Source: Flavobacteriia bacterium (GTDB lineage: Bacteria; Bacteroidota; Bacteroidia; Flavobacteriales; Flavobacteriaceae). Taken from it: a stretch of 8,961 bases of DNA. The DNA is taken from contig DRQI01000381.1 of assembly GCA_011330545.1 (NCBI GenBank), positions 1-8,961 on the forward strand, read 5' to 3'. The notes beneath the pieces are model-generated. The model saw only the letters and a program-made list of their open reading frames with translations. It searched no databases and was not told where the DNA came from. The translations under genes and the position numbers were made by a program. This document shows positions 1 to 5,989 of the stretch, in pieces. Position 1 is the first letter of the stretch, and the number at the start of each line of letters is the position of its first letter.

Positions 1-755
1 GCAATGGCTTCTAAAGGGTCTACGGTACCTGTATTGGTAGTTCCGGCAGAGGCTATGATACAAAAAGGCTGGTATCCTTCGAGTTTGTCTTTGGCAATTT
101 CATTTTTTAATTTGTTCATTGATATTTTAAACTCTGAATCTGTCGGGATAACCCTCACCTGGCGCTTTTTAAAGCCCAATACTCGAATGGCTTTGATATT
201 TGAAGAATGGGCTTGGTCAGATAAATAGATAATGGCCTTAGCGTAATCATCGCCACATTTTACACGCCTGGCGGTAGTCAAAGCCGTTAAATTTGCCATA
301 GAGCCTCCGCTGGTAAAAAGGCCACCACCTTCGGTGATAGGGAAATGAAACATTTCCAATAACCAATGTATGGTTACAATTTCTAATTCTGCCGCTGCAG
401 GCGAAGCGTTCCATCCCCCTGAAAAAATATTAAATCCGGTTGCTATCGTATCAGCCATCACACTGATATAGTTACTGGGGCTGGGCACAAAAGAATAGAA
501 CTTAGGATGGGTTAAAAAATCTGTGTGCGACAGTACATTTTTTACAATGTGGTCTAACACTTCATCGGGTGAAGTAGCTTCATTGGGGACGGTTTCCTGT
601 AATAATGAATCCATTTGTTTTCTGTCTACCAAACTGGTAAATTTTTGTGAATGGATAGTATCAAAATGGTCTGCTAATAAATCTACTATTTTATAACCGC
701 AACGTTGCATTTCTTCTTTAGTAAGCGTAAGTGGGGCTTTAGAATGGTCTGACAT
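1..755 (-). CDS. PLP-dependent (group II) amino acid decarboxylase, C-terminus cut by window edge
   Basis: The minus strand is open from an ATG at 755-753 to the window edge, giving the first 251 residues (start MSDHSKAPL). It matches pyridoxal-phosphate decarboxylases of the aromatic-amino-acid/glutamate decarboxylase group, which remove the alpha-carboxyl group of amino acids in the cytoplasm. Visible landmarks are NASPAAAELE (residues 116-125), the phosphate-binding stretch FTSGGSMANL (147-156), SDQAHSS with the cofactor-stacking His183 (179-185), and ASAGTTNTGTVDPL (235-248). The conserved aspartate and the Schiff-base lysine lie further on, outside the window, so catalytic integrity cannot be judged. 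The substrate cannot be named from this half. The gene follows pepT on the same strand after 150 bp, a gap large enough to hold its own promoter. Family assignment is firm; exact specificity is open. Confidence 0.9.
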   Translation of the reverse strand, partial: MSDHSKAPLTLTKEEMQRCGYKIVDLLADHFDTIHSQKFTSLVDRKQMDSLLQETVPNEATSPDEVLDHIVKNVLSHTDFLTHPKFYSFVPSPSNYISVMADTIATGFNIFSGGWNASPAAAELEIVTIHWLLEMFHFPITEGGGLFTSGGSMANLTALTTARRVKCGDDYAKAIIYLSDQAHSSNIKAIRVLGFKKRQVRVIPTDSEFKISMNKLKNEIAKDKLEGYQPFCIIASAGTTNTGTVDPLEAI

Positions 756-778
756 ATATTTACGTTAAAAGTCTGTGG

Positions 779-786
779 CAAAAATA
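779..786 (-). promoter_or_regulatory. Candidate -7 box (TAnnTTTG) for the decarboxylase
   Basis: Read on the minus strand this is TATTTTTG, a full match to the Bacteroidota -7 consensus TAnnTTTG, ending 23 bp before the decarboxylase ATG. No TTTG or TTG is seen 19-21 bp upstream, so the -33 half is missing or degenerate. A short consensus in AT-rich DNA can occur by chance. Confidence 0.35.
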
Positions 787-824
787 CTAAAAACCTGAGT
801 TTGGCTAATAGAATATTGAGATAT

Positions 825-842
825 TTCAAAAAATTTCTTGAA
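825..842. repeat. Imperfect 18-bp palindrome upstream of the decarboxylase
   Basis: The plus-strand sequence TTCAAAAAATTTCTTGAA pairs with its own reverse complement at all but one base pair (positions 830/837). It sits about 40 bp upstream of the candidate -7 box and 70 bp upstream of the decarboxylase start, a position suited to a dimeric regulator. It lacks GC pairs and a T-run of the kind expected in a terminator. In AT-rich DNA this could be chance. Confidence 0.3.
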
Positions 843-905
843 GGATAGATTGAAATTTTTTTAGAAGAAACAGTACCTCGCATTAATTGTTTACAATGGT
901 ACCGG

Positions 906-2135
906 TTACTGTGTAGCAGCTGTTATCTCAGCAATCTTAACAATTACATCTACGGCTTTTTGCATAGATTCTACGGGTACATATTCATAGCGCCCGTGAA
1001 AGTTGTGCCCACCGGCAAAAATATTAGGGCAGGGCAATCCTTTGTAAGATAATTGTGACCCGTCGGTACCACCGCGGATAGCTTTGATTATGGGTTTGAC
1101 ACCTACTTCTTTCATGGCTTCCTCAGCAATATCGACAATGTGCATTACAGGGGCTACTTTTTCGCGCATATTGTAATATTGGTCGTTTATAGTTACCGCA
1201 ATTAAATTGCTGCCTAATTTTTTATTGAGTGTATCGGCTACCTGTTGAAAAGTGGCTTTGCGTTGCGTAAACAATTCCATGTCATGGTCTCGGATAATAT
1301 ATTGTAAGATAGTTTCTTCAACTTTTCCGTTCATGGCATATAGGTGATAAAACCCTTCATAACCTTCGGTTTCCTGCGGAATTTCATGTTTGGGCAATGC
1401 TGCTATAAATTCATTGGCAATGAGCATAGAGTTGATCATTTTTCCTTTGGCATATCCGGGATGTACAATTTTTCCGGTAATGGTAACCTTCGCTCCTGCG
1501 GCGTTGAAATTTTCGTATTCTAATTCGCCTAACCGGCTACCGTCAATGGTATAAGCCCAATCGGCGCCAAACTTTTTAACATCAAATAAATGGGCACCTT
1601 TGCCTACTTCTTCATCGGGTGTAAAAGCTATTTTGATATCGCCGTGTTTGATTTCGGGATGCTCAATAAGATATTCCATGGCCGTCATAATTTCAGTTAC
1701 ACCGGCTTTGTCGTCAGCACCGAGTAGGGTAGTGCCATCAGTAGTAATGAGGGTTTGCCCTTTGTACTGTAATAGGTCTTCAAAATAATCGGGTGAGAGT
1801 ATTATATTTTCAGTTTTGTTTAAAACAATATCTTTTCCATCGTAATTCGGATGTATTTTTGGATTTACTCCTGTAGCTGTAAAATCAGGACTGGTATCTA
1901 TATGGGCAATAAAACCAATGGTGGGGACTTTATGGCTCACATTACCGGGCAGCGTAGCCATAATATAGCAATTGTCATCTAAGGTAACATTTTGCATGCC
2001 AATGGCTTTTAGGTCATCTACTAATATTTTGGCTAAATCCCATTGCTTTTCGGTACTCGGAAAATCGGGATTATTGGGGTCTGACTGTGTATCGATGGTA
2101 ATGTATTTTACAAATCTGTCTATGATGTGTTGCAT
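906..2135 (-). CDS. pepT: Peptidase T (tripeptide aminopeptidase)
   Basis: The 409-residue protein is almost the length of E. coli PepT (408) and is colinear with it. It is a cytoplasmic M20-family zinc aminopeptidase that removes the N-terminal residue of tripeptides, ending peptide breakdown. Metal ligands and catalytic residues are all recognisable: His78 and Asp80 in AHIDTSPDF, Asp141 in GADDKAG, Glu175 and Glu176 in [10 protein letters not shown], Asp198 in TIDGSR, and His380 in GHNFHGRYE. The dimerisation-domain histidine (VHPG, His225) and the substrate-binding Arg354 (IRGGTDGSQ) are also present. The ATG at 2135-2133 gives an N-terminus aligning with the family ([19 protein letters not shown]). 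It lies 118 bp downstream of the ParD/ParE locus on the same strand. No convincing TAnnTTTG box was found in that gap, so its promoter is unidentified. Assignment is very secure. Confidence 0.97.
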   Translation of the reverse strand: MQHIIDRFVKYITIDTQSDPNNPDFPSTEKQWDLAKILVDDLKAIGMQNVTLDDNCYIMATLPGNVSHKVPTIGFIAHIDTSPDFTATGVNPKIHPNYDGKDIVLNKTENIILSPDYFEDLLQYKGQTLITTDGTTLLGADDKAGVTEIMTAMEYLIEHPEIKHGDIKIAFTPDEEVGKGAHLFDVKKFGADWAYTIDGSRLGELEYENFNAAGAKVTITGKIVHPGYAKGKMINSMLIANEFIAALPKHEIPQETEGYEGFYHLYAMNGKVEETILQYIIRDHDMELFTQRKATFQQVADTLNKKLGSNLIAVTINDQYYNMREKVAPVMHIVDIAEEAMKEVGVKPIIKAIRGGTDGSQLSYKGLPCPNIFAGGHNFHGRYEYVPVESMQKAVDVIVKIAEITAATQ

Positions 2136-2253
2136 AATATCTTAGTTATGAATATTTCCGTTTGGTTTAGCAGTAGGTTGTAGCTTTTTGGTTAAAATGT
2201 TGATTTGAAATGGGTTTTTAGCAATTATCCGTTATTTGGTGTTGGTGTAGTTT

Positions 2254-2553
2254 TTATTCGGTTATTCTATTTTTTAAGTCCATTTGTTCGTGTAAAATTC
2301 TAATAATCTCAATTTCATCTTCTGAGATTAGTTGATAAAAAATTATGTGTTTTCCGGATTTTAGTCCTAGTAAGTTTTTGCTTATTCCGATATATTCTTT
2401 ACCAACATCAGGGTTTTCTCCAATTCCATTACAAGAAAGCTTAATAGTTGCATACTATTTGTTGGCTTGTTTTTCTGACCATTTTTCAAAAGTATAGTCC
2501 CAAATGTTATTCAAGTCATCAATGGCTTTTTGTCTCAATATAACTTTAGCCAT
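2254..2553 (-). pseudogene. parE: ParE/RelE-family toxin, interrupted by an in-frame TAG
   Basis: From ATG 2553-2551 the frame encodes a ParE-type toxin (MAKVILRQKAIDDLNNIWDY at the start), but codon 33 (2457-2455) is TAG. Past it, the same frame stays open to TAA at 2256-2254 and gives clear ParE C-terminal sequence: GIGENPDVGKEY, LLGLKSGKHIIFYQ and EIIRILHEQMDL. The full frame is 99 codons, normal for the family, so there is no frameshift or deletion, only one stop. A tyrosine is likely there originally (TAT or TAC, one substitution away). ParE toxins poison DNA gyrase or, in RelE relatives, cleave mRNA; the 32-residue remnant keeps only the first strand and helix and should be inert. No ATG, GTG or TTG follows soon after the stop to allow reinitiation. 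It overlaps the antitoxin by 8 bp, the usual coupled order. A sequencing error is the main alternative. Confidence 0.88.
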
Positions 2554-2794
2554 TTTTTCTTTTTTCTGCTTTTAGTTTTTTAAGATTTTTGTCAAAGTCA
2601 AAGTTTTCAACTCTAGGGCTGTTCAATCCTTCTTGGATTGCATTTCGAAGAGAGATTATTTTACTTTCTTCATTTTCCAAAAGTCTAAGTCCAGCTCTAA
2701 TAACTTCACTAACATTTTTATATCGTCCAGCAGAAACTTGACTACTAACGAATTGATCAAAATAATCTCCAAGCGATATTGATGTATTTTTCAT
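2546..2794 (-). CDS. parD: ParD-family antitoxin (ribbon-helix-helix)
   Basis: The 82-residue protein begins MKNTSISLGDYFDQFVSSQV and continues GRYKNVSEVIRAGLRLLE, the N-terminal ribbon-helix-helix DNA-binding domain of ParD/CC2985-type antitoxins. The lysine-rich remainder (about residues 45-82, with FDFDKNLKKLKAEKRK) is the expected toxin-binding tail. ParD dimers neutralise ParE and repress their own promoter. I chose the ATG at 2794-2792. The open frame extends upstream to a TTG at 2857, but the extra 21 residues do not look like the family, and they would place the promoter and the 9-bp inverted repeat inside the gene. The stop TAA (2548-2546) overlaps the toxin start within ATGGCTAA, so the two were translationally coupled. 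The antitoxin has no visible defect although its partner is interrupted. Confidence 0.9.
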   Translation of the reverse strand: MKNTSISLGDYFDQFVSSQVSAGRYKNVSEVIRAGLRLLENEESKIISLRNAIQEGLNSPRVENFDFDKNLKKLKAEKRKNG

Positions 2795-2808
2795 TTTACT
2801 ATTCTTGT

Positions 2809-2839
2809 CAAATTTACCAAATTTTGGTAAAAAATCAAA
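2809..2839 (-). promoter_or_regulatory. Bacteroidota-type promoter of the parDE locus
   Basis: On the minus strand a TTTG (2839-2836) is followed after 19 bp by TAAATTTG (2816-2809). This fits the Bacteroidota sigma factor consensus TTTG-N19-21-TAnnTTTG in both boxes and in spacing. The -7 box ends 14 bp before the antitoxin ATG at 2794, so the leader would be very short. It is the best promoter match seen in the window. Confidence 0.65.
2813..2831. promoter_or_regulatory. Perfect inverted repeat, probable ParD operator
   Basis: TTTACCAAA and TTTGGTAAA form a perfect 9-bp inverted repeat around a single T. The repeat covers part of the -7 box and the adjoining spacer of the parDE promoter, and ends 18 bp before the antitoxin ATG. 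Position and symmetry are those expected for an operator bound by a ribbon-helix-helix antitoxin dimer that shuts off its own transcription. Direct binding is inference. Confidence 0.65.
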
Positions 2840-2926
2840 CTTATCTGGTTTGCTCAAATAACCTCCATCTACCCACGAATACTGTTTTGTTAATAATTTT
2901 GAAAAATAATAAAAATCAAACTCTTT

Positions 2927-3328
2927 TCACTTATTTTTTTGTTGGTATTCTTGTAGCTGTTTTAAAAATCCTTCTTCGTCTTTAAAAGCCAGCAGGTTTC
3001 CGTCAGGGTCATAGAATTTTGCTGTTTTTCCCCAAGTGTATTCATTATAGTCAACGTTGATATTTTTTGCTGATAGTAGTGTTGCAACGTTGTGTACATC
3101 AGAAACATTCATACGGATACAACTAAAGGTTTTTTGAGGGTTTTTTAGTTTTAGGTAGTCTTTTCTATCTTCTTGTTCAATCATAAGGTAGGTTCCGTAA
3201 AAATCAAAACAAGTCAATTGTTCTTGTTGGAATAAGATGGGCAATTGGAGTTTGTCTTTATAAAAATCTACACAATCGCGGTAGTTATTTACATAGAGGA
3301 TGTGGCCTGTTCGTATTGCTTTTATCAT
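2927..3328 (-). CDS. VOC-fold (glyoxalase/bleomycin-resistance superfamily) protein
   Basis: The 133-residue protein has the two-half pattern of vicinal-oxygen-chelate proteins. Half one starts IRTGHILYVNNYRDCVDFYKD (residues 5-25, candidate ligand His9) and includes LMIEQ (Glu51). Half two includes RMNVSDVHNVATLL (72-85) and the diagnostic FYDPDGNLLAF (105-115). Family members bind small molecules or a metal and include glyoxalase I, dioxygenases and drug-sequestering proteins. By eye, the second-half ligand places appear to hold Cys70 and Ala114 rather than His and Glu, which argues against a canonical metal enzyme, though my alignment is approximate. It starts 20 bp after the lipoprotein gene on the same strand and is likely cotranscribed with it. 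The parDE promoter lies just downstream. Fold assignment is good; substrate unknown. Confidence 0.85.
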   Translation of the reverse strand: MIKAIRTGHILYVNNYRDCVDFYKDKLQLPILFQQEQLTCFDFYGTYLMIEQEDRKDYLKLKNPQKTFSCIRMNVSDVHNVATLLSAKNINVDYNEYTWGKTAKFYDPDGNLLAFKDEEGFLKQLQEYQQKNK

Positions 3329-3348
3329 TTTTTCAGTACTTATAAATT

Positions 3349-3990
3349 TTATTGATTTTCTGTATTAATTATTTTTTGAATCAAATCATCGTCAATATAC
3401 TCTGTATTTAATTTTATAAACCTATAGGATATTATTTTTGAATTGTTAAATGTTAAGAGCAATATTTTATTTTTATGAGAATAAATCATCTTTCCTAGCA
3501 CGGTTCTATAGCCGGTACCAAATTTAGATTCAATTGCTGTTTTTGTGAGTCCTACCAAATTTGCATCTTTTAAATCGGTATCTGTATCAAATATGTTTAG
3601 AGCTATAAGGATTTCAGAATCGTCATCATAGTTATGTTTTCCTTTTCCGTACTTAAAAACGAGTATATTCGCATACTTTTTCAACGTTGTTGCATTTACA
3701 TAATAATACTTATAAAAAACCGAATCTTTTCTGTTAGGATGTAATGGGTAGGCAAGGCCGTTCGCCACACTAGTGGTCACTAACGTTTTTTTGTTTTTGT
3801 ATTCTTTTAAATTAATTGGGTTTTCTAAAAAAGTAGTAAGTGTATGGTTTTTAGTTGTTTTTTGAATAGTTTTTACGTTGAGACTGTCAGGACTAATGAT
3901 AACTTTGATTTCTTTCATGCCGGTACCTTCTTGCTTTTTACAGCTTAATAAAATTAAGATAAGTATTAGAATTAGCGTATAAATTTTCAT
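3349..3990 (-). CDS. Uncharacterised lipoprotein
   Basis: The 213-residue protein begins with a lysine, a run of Leu/Ile (residues 5-15) and a lipobox LLSC with Cys17, so it should be exported, lipidated and attached to a membrane. The mature part is charged and rich in Lys, Asn, Asp and Tyr. I do not recognise the family. Residues 145-192 (LVGLTKTAIESKFG onward, then a KMIYSHKNKILLLTF strand pair) recall the helix-plus-strand pattern of SmpA/OmlA-like modules, where a GLTK-type turn precedes a helix; this is a weak resemblance only. It begins 24 bp after the upstream membrane-protein gene and ends 20 bp before the VOC gene, so it probably belongs to the same transcript. The lipoprotein call is solid; function is unknown. 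Confidence 0.85.
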   Translation of the reverse strand: MKIYTLILILILILLSCKKQEGTGMKEIKVIISPDSLNVKTIQKTTKNHTLTTFLENPINLKEYKNKKTLVTTSVANGLAYPLHPNRKDSVFYKYYYVNATTLKKYANILVFKYGKGKHNYDDDSEILIALNIFDTDTDLKDANLVGLTKTAIESKFGTGYRTVLGKMIYSHKNKILLLTFNNSKIISYRFIKLNTEYIDDDLIQKIINTENQ

Positions 3991-4014
3991 ATTGAATAGA
4001 GATTATTCAAATTT

Positions 4015-4371
4015 TTAATTCTGAAAGATTTCAACGAGTAAGATTACAGTTAAACACACGATAAAAATTAGAAGAAAACGAAATCCCCATTTGCTCCAGT
4101 ATTTTTGAATTGCCATAAAATCATCTACAGAATCGAGTTTACTTCTAGGATATGCCAATCTATTGCCATAAAACCCCAAATAAAAAATTACTATAACATT
4201 TAAAAAGGGAATCATGCTTAGTGCAGCCAAAAGGTCTAGCTTGTTTGCCAATGACCAAAATAGTGGTAATAAAAATGCGCCCCAATTCCATTTTTTTAAT
4301 TTTTTTAAGTCTTCCTCATTAATTTTTTCCAGATGTAACCCCTTAGCATCTTTTGATTTATTGAATGTCAT
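4015..4371 (-). CDS. Small multi-pass membrane protein, DUF2628-like pattern
   Basis: From the ATG at 4371-4369 the protein has 118 residues. A polar lysine-rich head (1-27) leads into WNWGAFLLPLFWSLANK (28-44), then hydrophobic segments at about 46-66 and 98-115, with a conserved-looking YGNRLAYPRSK (68-78) and IQKYWSKWGF (89-98) between them. The W-x-W-G-A-F/L-P-x-W opening and the later GNRxAY motif are shared by a family of small bacterial membrane proteins of the DUF2628 type; relatives have sometimes been misnamed ribonuclease G. A GTG at 4392 would add seven residues, starting 3 bp after the upstream stop; I prefer the ATG because the added residues look arbitrary. It lies between the GyrI-like gene and the lipoprotein gene. 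Function unknown. Confidence 0.8.
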   Translation of the reverse strand: MTFNKSKDAKGLHLEKINEEDLKKLKKWNWGAFLLPLFWSLANKLDLLAALSMIPFLNVIVIFYLGFYGNRLAYPRSKLDSVDDFMAIQKYWSKWGFRFLLIFIVCLTVILLVEIFQN

Positions 4372-4395
4372 ATTTTTATGATAGCCTATCACTAT

Positions 4396-4902
4396 TTAAG
4401 GTTTTAATTTTACAGGAATATAAATATCTTCTTCAGAATTAGGGTCATTATTTTTATAATTGACGCCTAATATTTCAAAATGTGGCCTCGAATCTAACTC
4501 ATAATTTGAATTGGGGAGCCAAGTCTTGAAAATATATTGAAATATACGGGTATCGGTATTGAGCCCTTTGTAGTGAAAGATTGCATACAAGCCACCTTCT
4601 AAGGTAAAGGGCTTCATTCCGTTGGGTATTTTACTAAAATCAGGTACTTCTAACAAAGCCCATTTTTCGTATTGAGCGGTGGGGTCAAAACGTGTATAAT
4701 AGTCTAAAGGATATACTTTTATATCAAAAATATCAGCACTAACAGCATTGGAGATTAGGTTTCTGTTGGGCATAAAATCACGAAACAGCTGAAAGGTCTT
4801 ATTATCGGTAAGTGACATAGTGATACTTTTACCGATGAATTTCTTTTCGAGAATGGTTTTAAAGGTGGGTTTTATGTGTTTGTCAGAAATGTTATTTTTC
4901 AT
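4396..4902 (-). CDS. GyrI-like small-molecule-binding domain protein
   Basis: The 168-residue protein matches the GyrI-like/AraC effector-binding fold, a duplicated beta-alpha-beta unit that binds small ligands in regulators such as Rob and BmrR and occurs alone in GyrI/SbmC. Supporting segments are IEKKFIGKSITMSL-like strand one (residues 18-31, here starting LEKKFIGK), YEKWALLEV (78-86), FTLEGGLYAIFHYKG (99-113), FQYIFKTWLPNSNYELDSRP (121-140) and YIPVKL near the end. There is no helix-turn-helix, so it is a stand-alone domain, not a transcription factor. The start codon lies 11 bp inside the end of the upstream 74-residue gene, implying coupled translation. Family is well supported; ligand and role are unknown. 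Confidence 0.88.
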   Translation of the reverse strand: MKNNISDKHIKPTFKTILEKKFIGKSITMSLTDNKTFQLFRDFMPNRNLISNAVSADIFDIKVYPLDYYTRFDPTAQYEKWALLEVPDFSKIPNGMKPFTLEGGLYAIFHYKGLNTDTRIFQYIFKTWLPNSNYELDSRPHFEILGVNYKNNDPNSEEDIYIPVKLKP

Positions 4903-5116
4903 ATTTTCTAAAAATGGTTATTAACAGGGCTAATAAAAACGGTACTGTCATAATAAAAAGTAACCCGAAATAGGTTACCAATGTTATGGTTATAATTGCT
5001 GTTATTATAAATGCTACTATCTGTACTATCCCTCGGTTGATATTTTTGCGATAATAACCGTCTAATAAATAGGCCAATAGTGGCACCACTGTAATTAGTA
5101 GTAAGATTAATTTCAT
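4892..5116 (-). CDS. Small (74-residue) integral membrane protein coupled to the rhomboid gene
   Basis: The protein begins MKLILLLITVVPLLAYLLDG and is almost wholly hydrophobic, with one segment at about 2-19 and a long stretch at about 29-69 that could form one or two more, separated by the polar loop YYRKNINR (21-28). It ends in the basic FRKYEK. Its ATG (5116-5114) overlaps the rhomboid stop TGA (5115-5113) as ATGA, and its own end overlaps the GyrI-like gene by 11 bp. Overlap at both ends is strong evidence for a real, cotranslated gene despite its size. I do not recognise a family. A frame of 85 codons overlapping it at 4908-5165 has an ordinary, non-membrane composition and is rejected. 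Confidence 0.75.
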   Translation of the reverse strand: MKLILLLITVVPLLAYLLDGYYRKNINRGIVQIVAFIITAIITITLVTYFGLLFIMTVPFLLALLITIFRKYEK

Positions 5117-5940
5117 TTAGAATATTCTTCAAGTTTTTCCTTTTCTTTTTGCGATAAACTCTCAATTCCTTTGTTGCTAATTTTATCCAGTAATCTATTC
5201 AACTCTTTTTGTTTGTTAATTTTTGCAGTATTGTATTTATCATCCTCAGTATAATTGGTGGTTTGTGGTTTGTAGAAACGAGTATTGATAAATAATAGTT
5301 GCGGCTTGGTGATAATTAAAAAAATAAATACAATAGTGGGGATGGTAATTGCCATAATAGGGACAAAATTTTCTATTACAGCACTTGGCCGTATCACAAT
5401 AGCAATAAGCATTCCTACCAATGCACCGCCAAGATGGGCTTCGTGGGCAATAGTGTCTTTATCTGATTTGATACCGTAGATGGTATAAGCGATATAAAGT
5501 ATGCCAAACAACCAGCTGGGAATTGAAAAGGGCAGTCCGATAAATCCGATGCCATATTGAGGAAACAGCCCAATAGAAGCAAAAATGATTCCGATAACGG
5601 CGCCTGAAGCTCCTACAGCACAATAATCACCGTTATGTTTGTGTATTAGCAATGCCAGTAAGTTTCCGCCGAGGAGCCCTGCAAAATAGATCAATAAAAA
5701 ATGAAAAGTACCCAATTGAGCGATGAGAATCCTTGCAAAAAAATACAAACTGAGCATATTAAAAATAAGGTGCATCCAATTTACATGAAGAAAACCGGCA
5801 GTAATAAGCCGCTTATAATCTTTATCAATAAGTATTTTATCAACTTCAAACTTATAATTGTCAAAAAAGAAGGCATTGGTAAATCCCCTATACGAAATAA
5901 GCACGGTTATAATAATCAATACAATTCCGAAATTCATCAT
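5113..5940 (-). CDS. Rhomboid-family intramembrane serine protease
   Basis: The 275-residue polytopic protein carries the rhomboid catalytic signature: HLIFNM with His57 and Asn61 (oxyanion side, same H-x3-N spacing as GlpG), nucleophile Ser112 in GASGAVIG, and catalytic His169 in AHEAHLGG. RLITAGFLH (44-52) precedes the second segment as in the family. Rhomboids cut transmembrane substrates within the bilayer. About six membrane segments span residues 3-185, with one further hydrophobic segment at about 192-211, followed by a charged cytoplasmic-type tail (218-275) ending LLDKISNKGIESLSQKEKEK. Such a short helical tail recurs in Bacteroidota rhomboids, by my recollection. The start follows the deaminase stop by 49 bp with no promoter box seen between. 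Its stop overlaps the next gene. Protease assignment is firm; substrate unknown. Confidence 0.95.
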   Translation of the reverse strand: MMNFGIVLIIITVLISYRGFTNAFFFDNYKFEVDKILIDKDYKRLITAGFLHVNWMHLIFNMLSLYFFARILIAQLGTFHFLLIYFAGLLGGNLLALLIHKHNGDYCAVGASGAVIGIIFASIGLFPQYGIGFIGLPFSIPSWLFGILYIAYTIYGIKSDKDTIAHEAHLGGALVGMLIAIVIRPSAVIENFVPIMAITIPTIVFIFLIITKPQLLFINTRFYKPQTTNYTEDDKYNTAKINKQKELNRLLDKISNKGIESLSQKEKEKLEEYSK

Positions 5941-5989
5941 ATTTCTTTAGTAGGCTCTTTTTTGCAATAGGTAGAAATTAGTATTCTCA

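Noticed and set aside
686..883. 65-codon minus-strand frame between pepT and the decarboxylase
   Set aside because: It overlaps the decarboxylase N-terminus in another frame and covers its upstream region; basic, low-complexity composition with no recognisable domain.
884..912. Short inverted repeats (ATTGT/ACAAT and GGTACC) after the pepT stop, considered as a terminator
   Set aside because: Arms of five or six bases, no GC-rich stem and no following T-run on the transcribed strand; too weak to call.
2136..2290. Integron cassette attachment site downstream of the toxin remnant
   Set aside because: Toxin-antitoxin pairs are often integron cassettes, but I could not find the paired core sites or a stable folded attC-like stem here.
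2795..2857. 21-residue TTG-initiated extension of the antitoxin
   Set aside because: It would cover the promoter and operator, and the residues do not fit ParD proteins.
2779..2985. 68-codon plus-strand frame across the antitoxin promoter
   Set aside because: It is antisense to parD and the VOC gene, of low complexity, and is explained by AT-rich DNA.
4372..4392. GTG start adding seven residues to the DUF2628-like protein
   Set aside because: The in-frame ATG at 4371 is a better start codon and the added residues look arbitrary; the GTG cannot be excluded.
4908..5165. 85-codon minus-strand frame beginning MRVYRKKKRK
   Set aside because: It overlaps the end of the rhomboid gene and most of the 74-residue membrane gene in another frame, and has no domain or start context; the membrane gene has overlaps and hydrophobicity in its favour.
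5701..5970. 89-codon plus-strand frame opposite the rhomboid gene
   Set aside because: It lies antisense to the start and first membrane segments of a clearly coding gene and shows no protein-like features.
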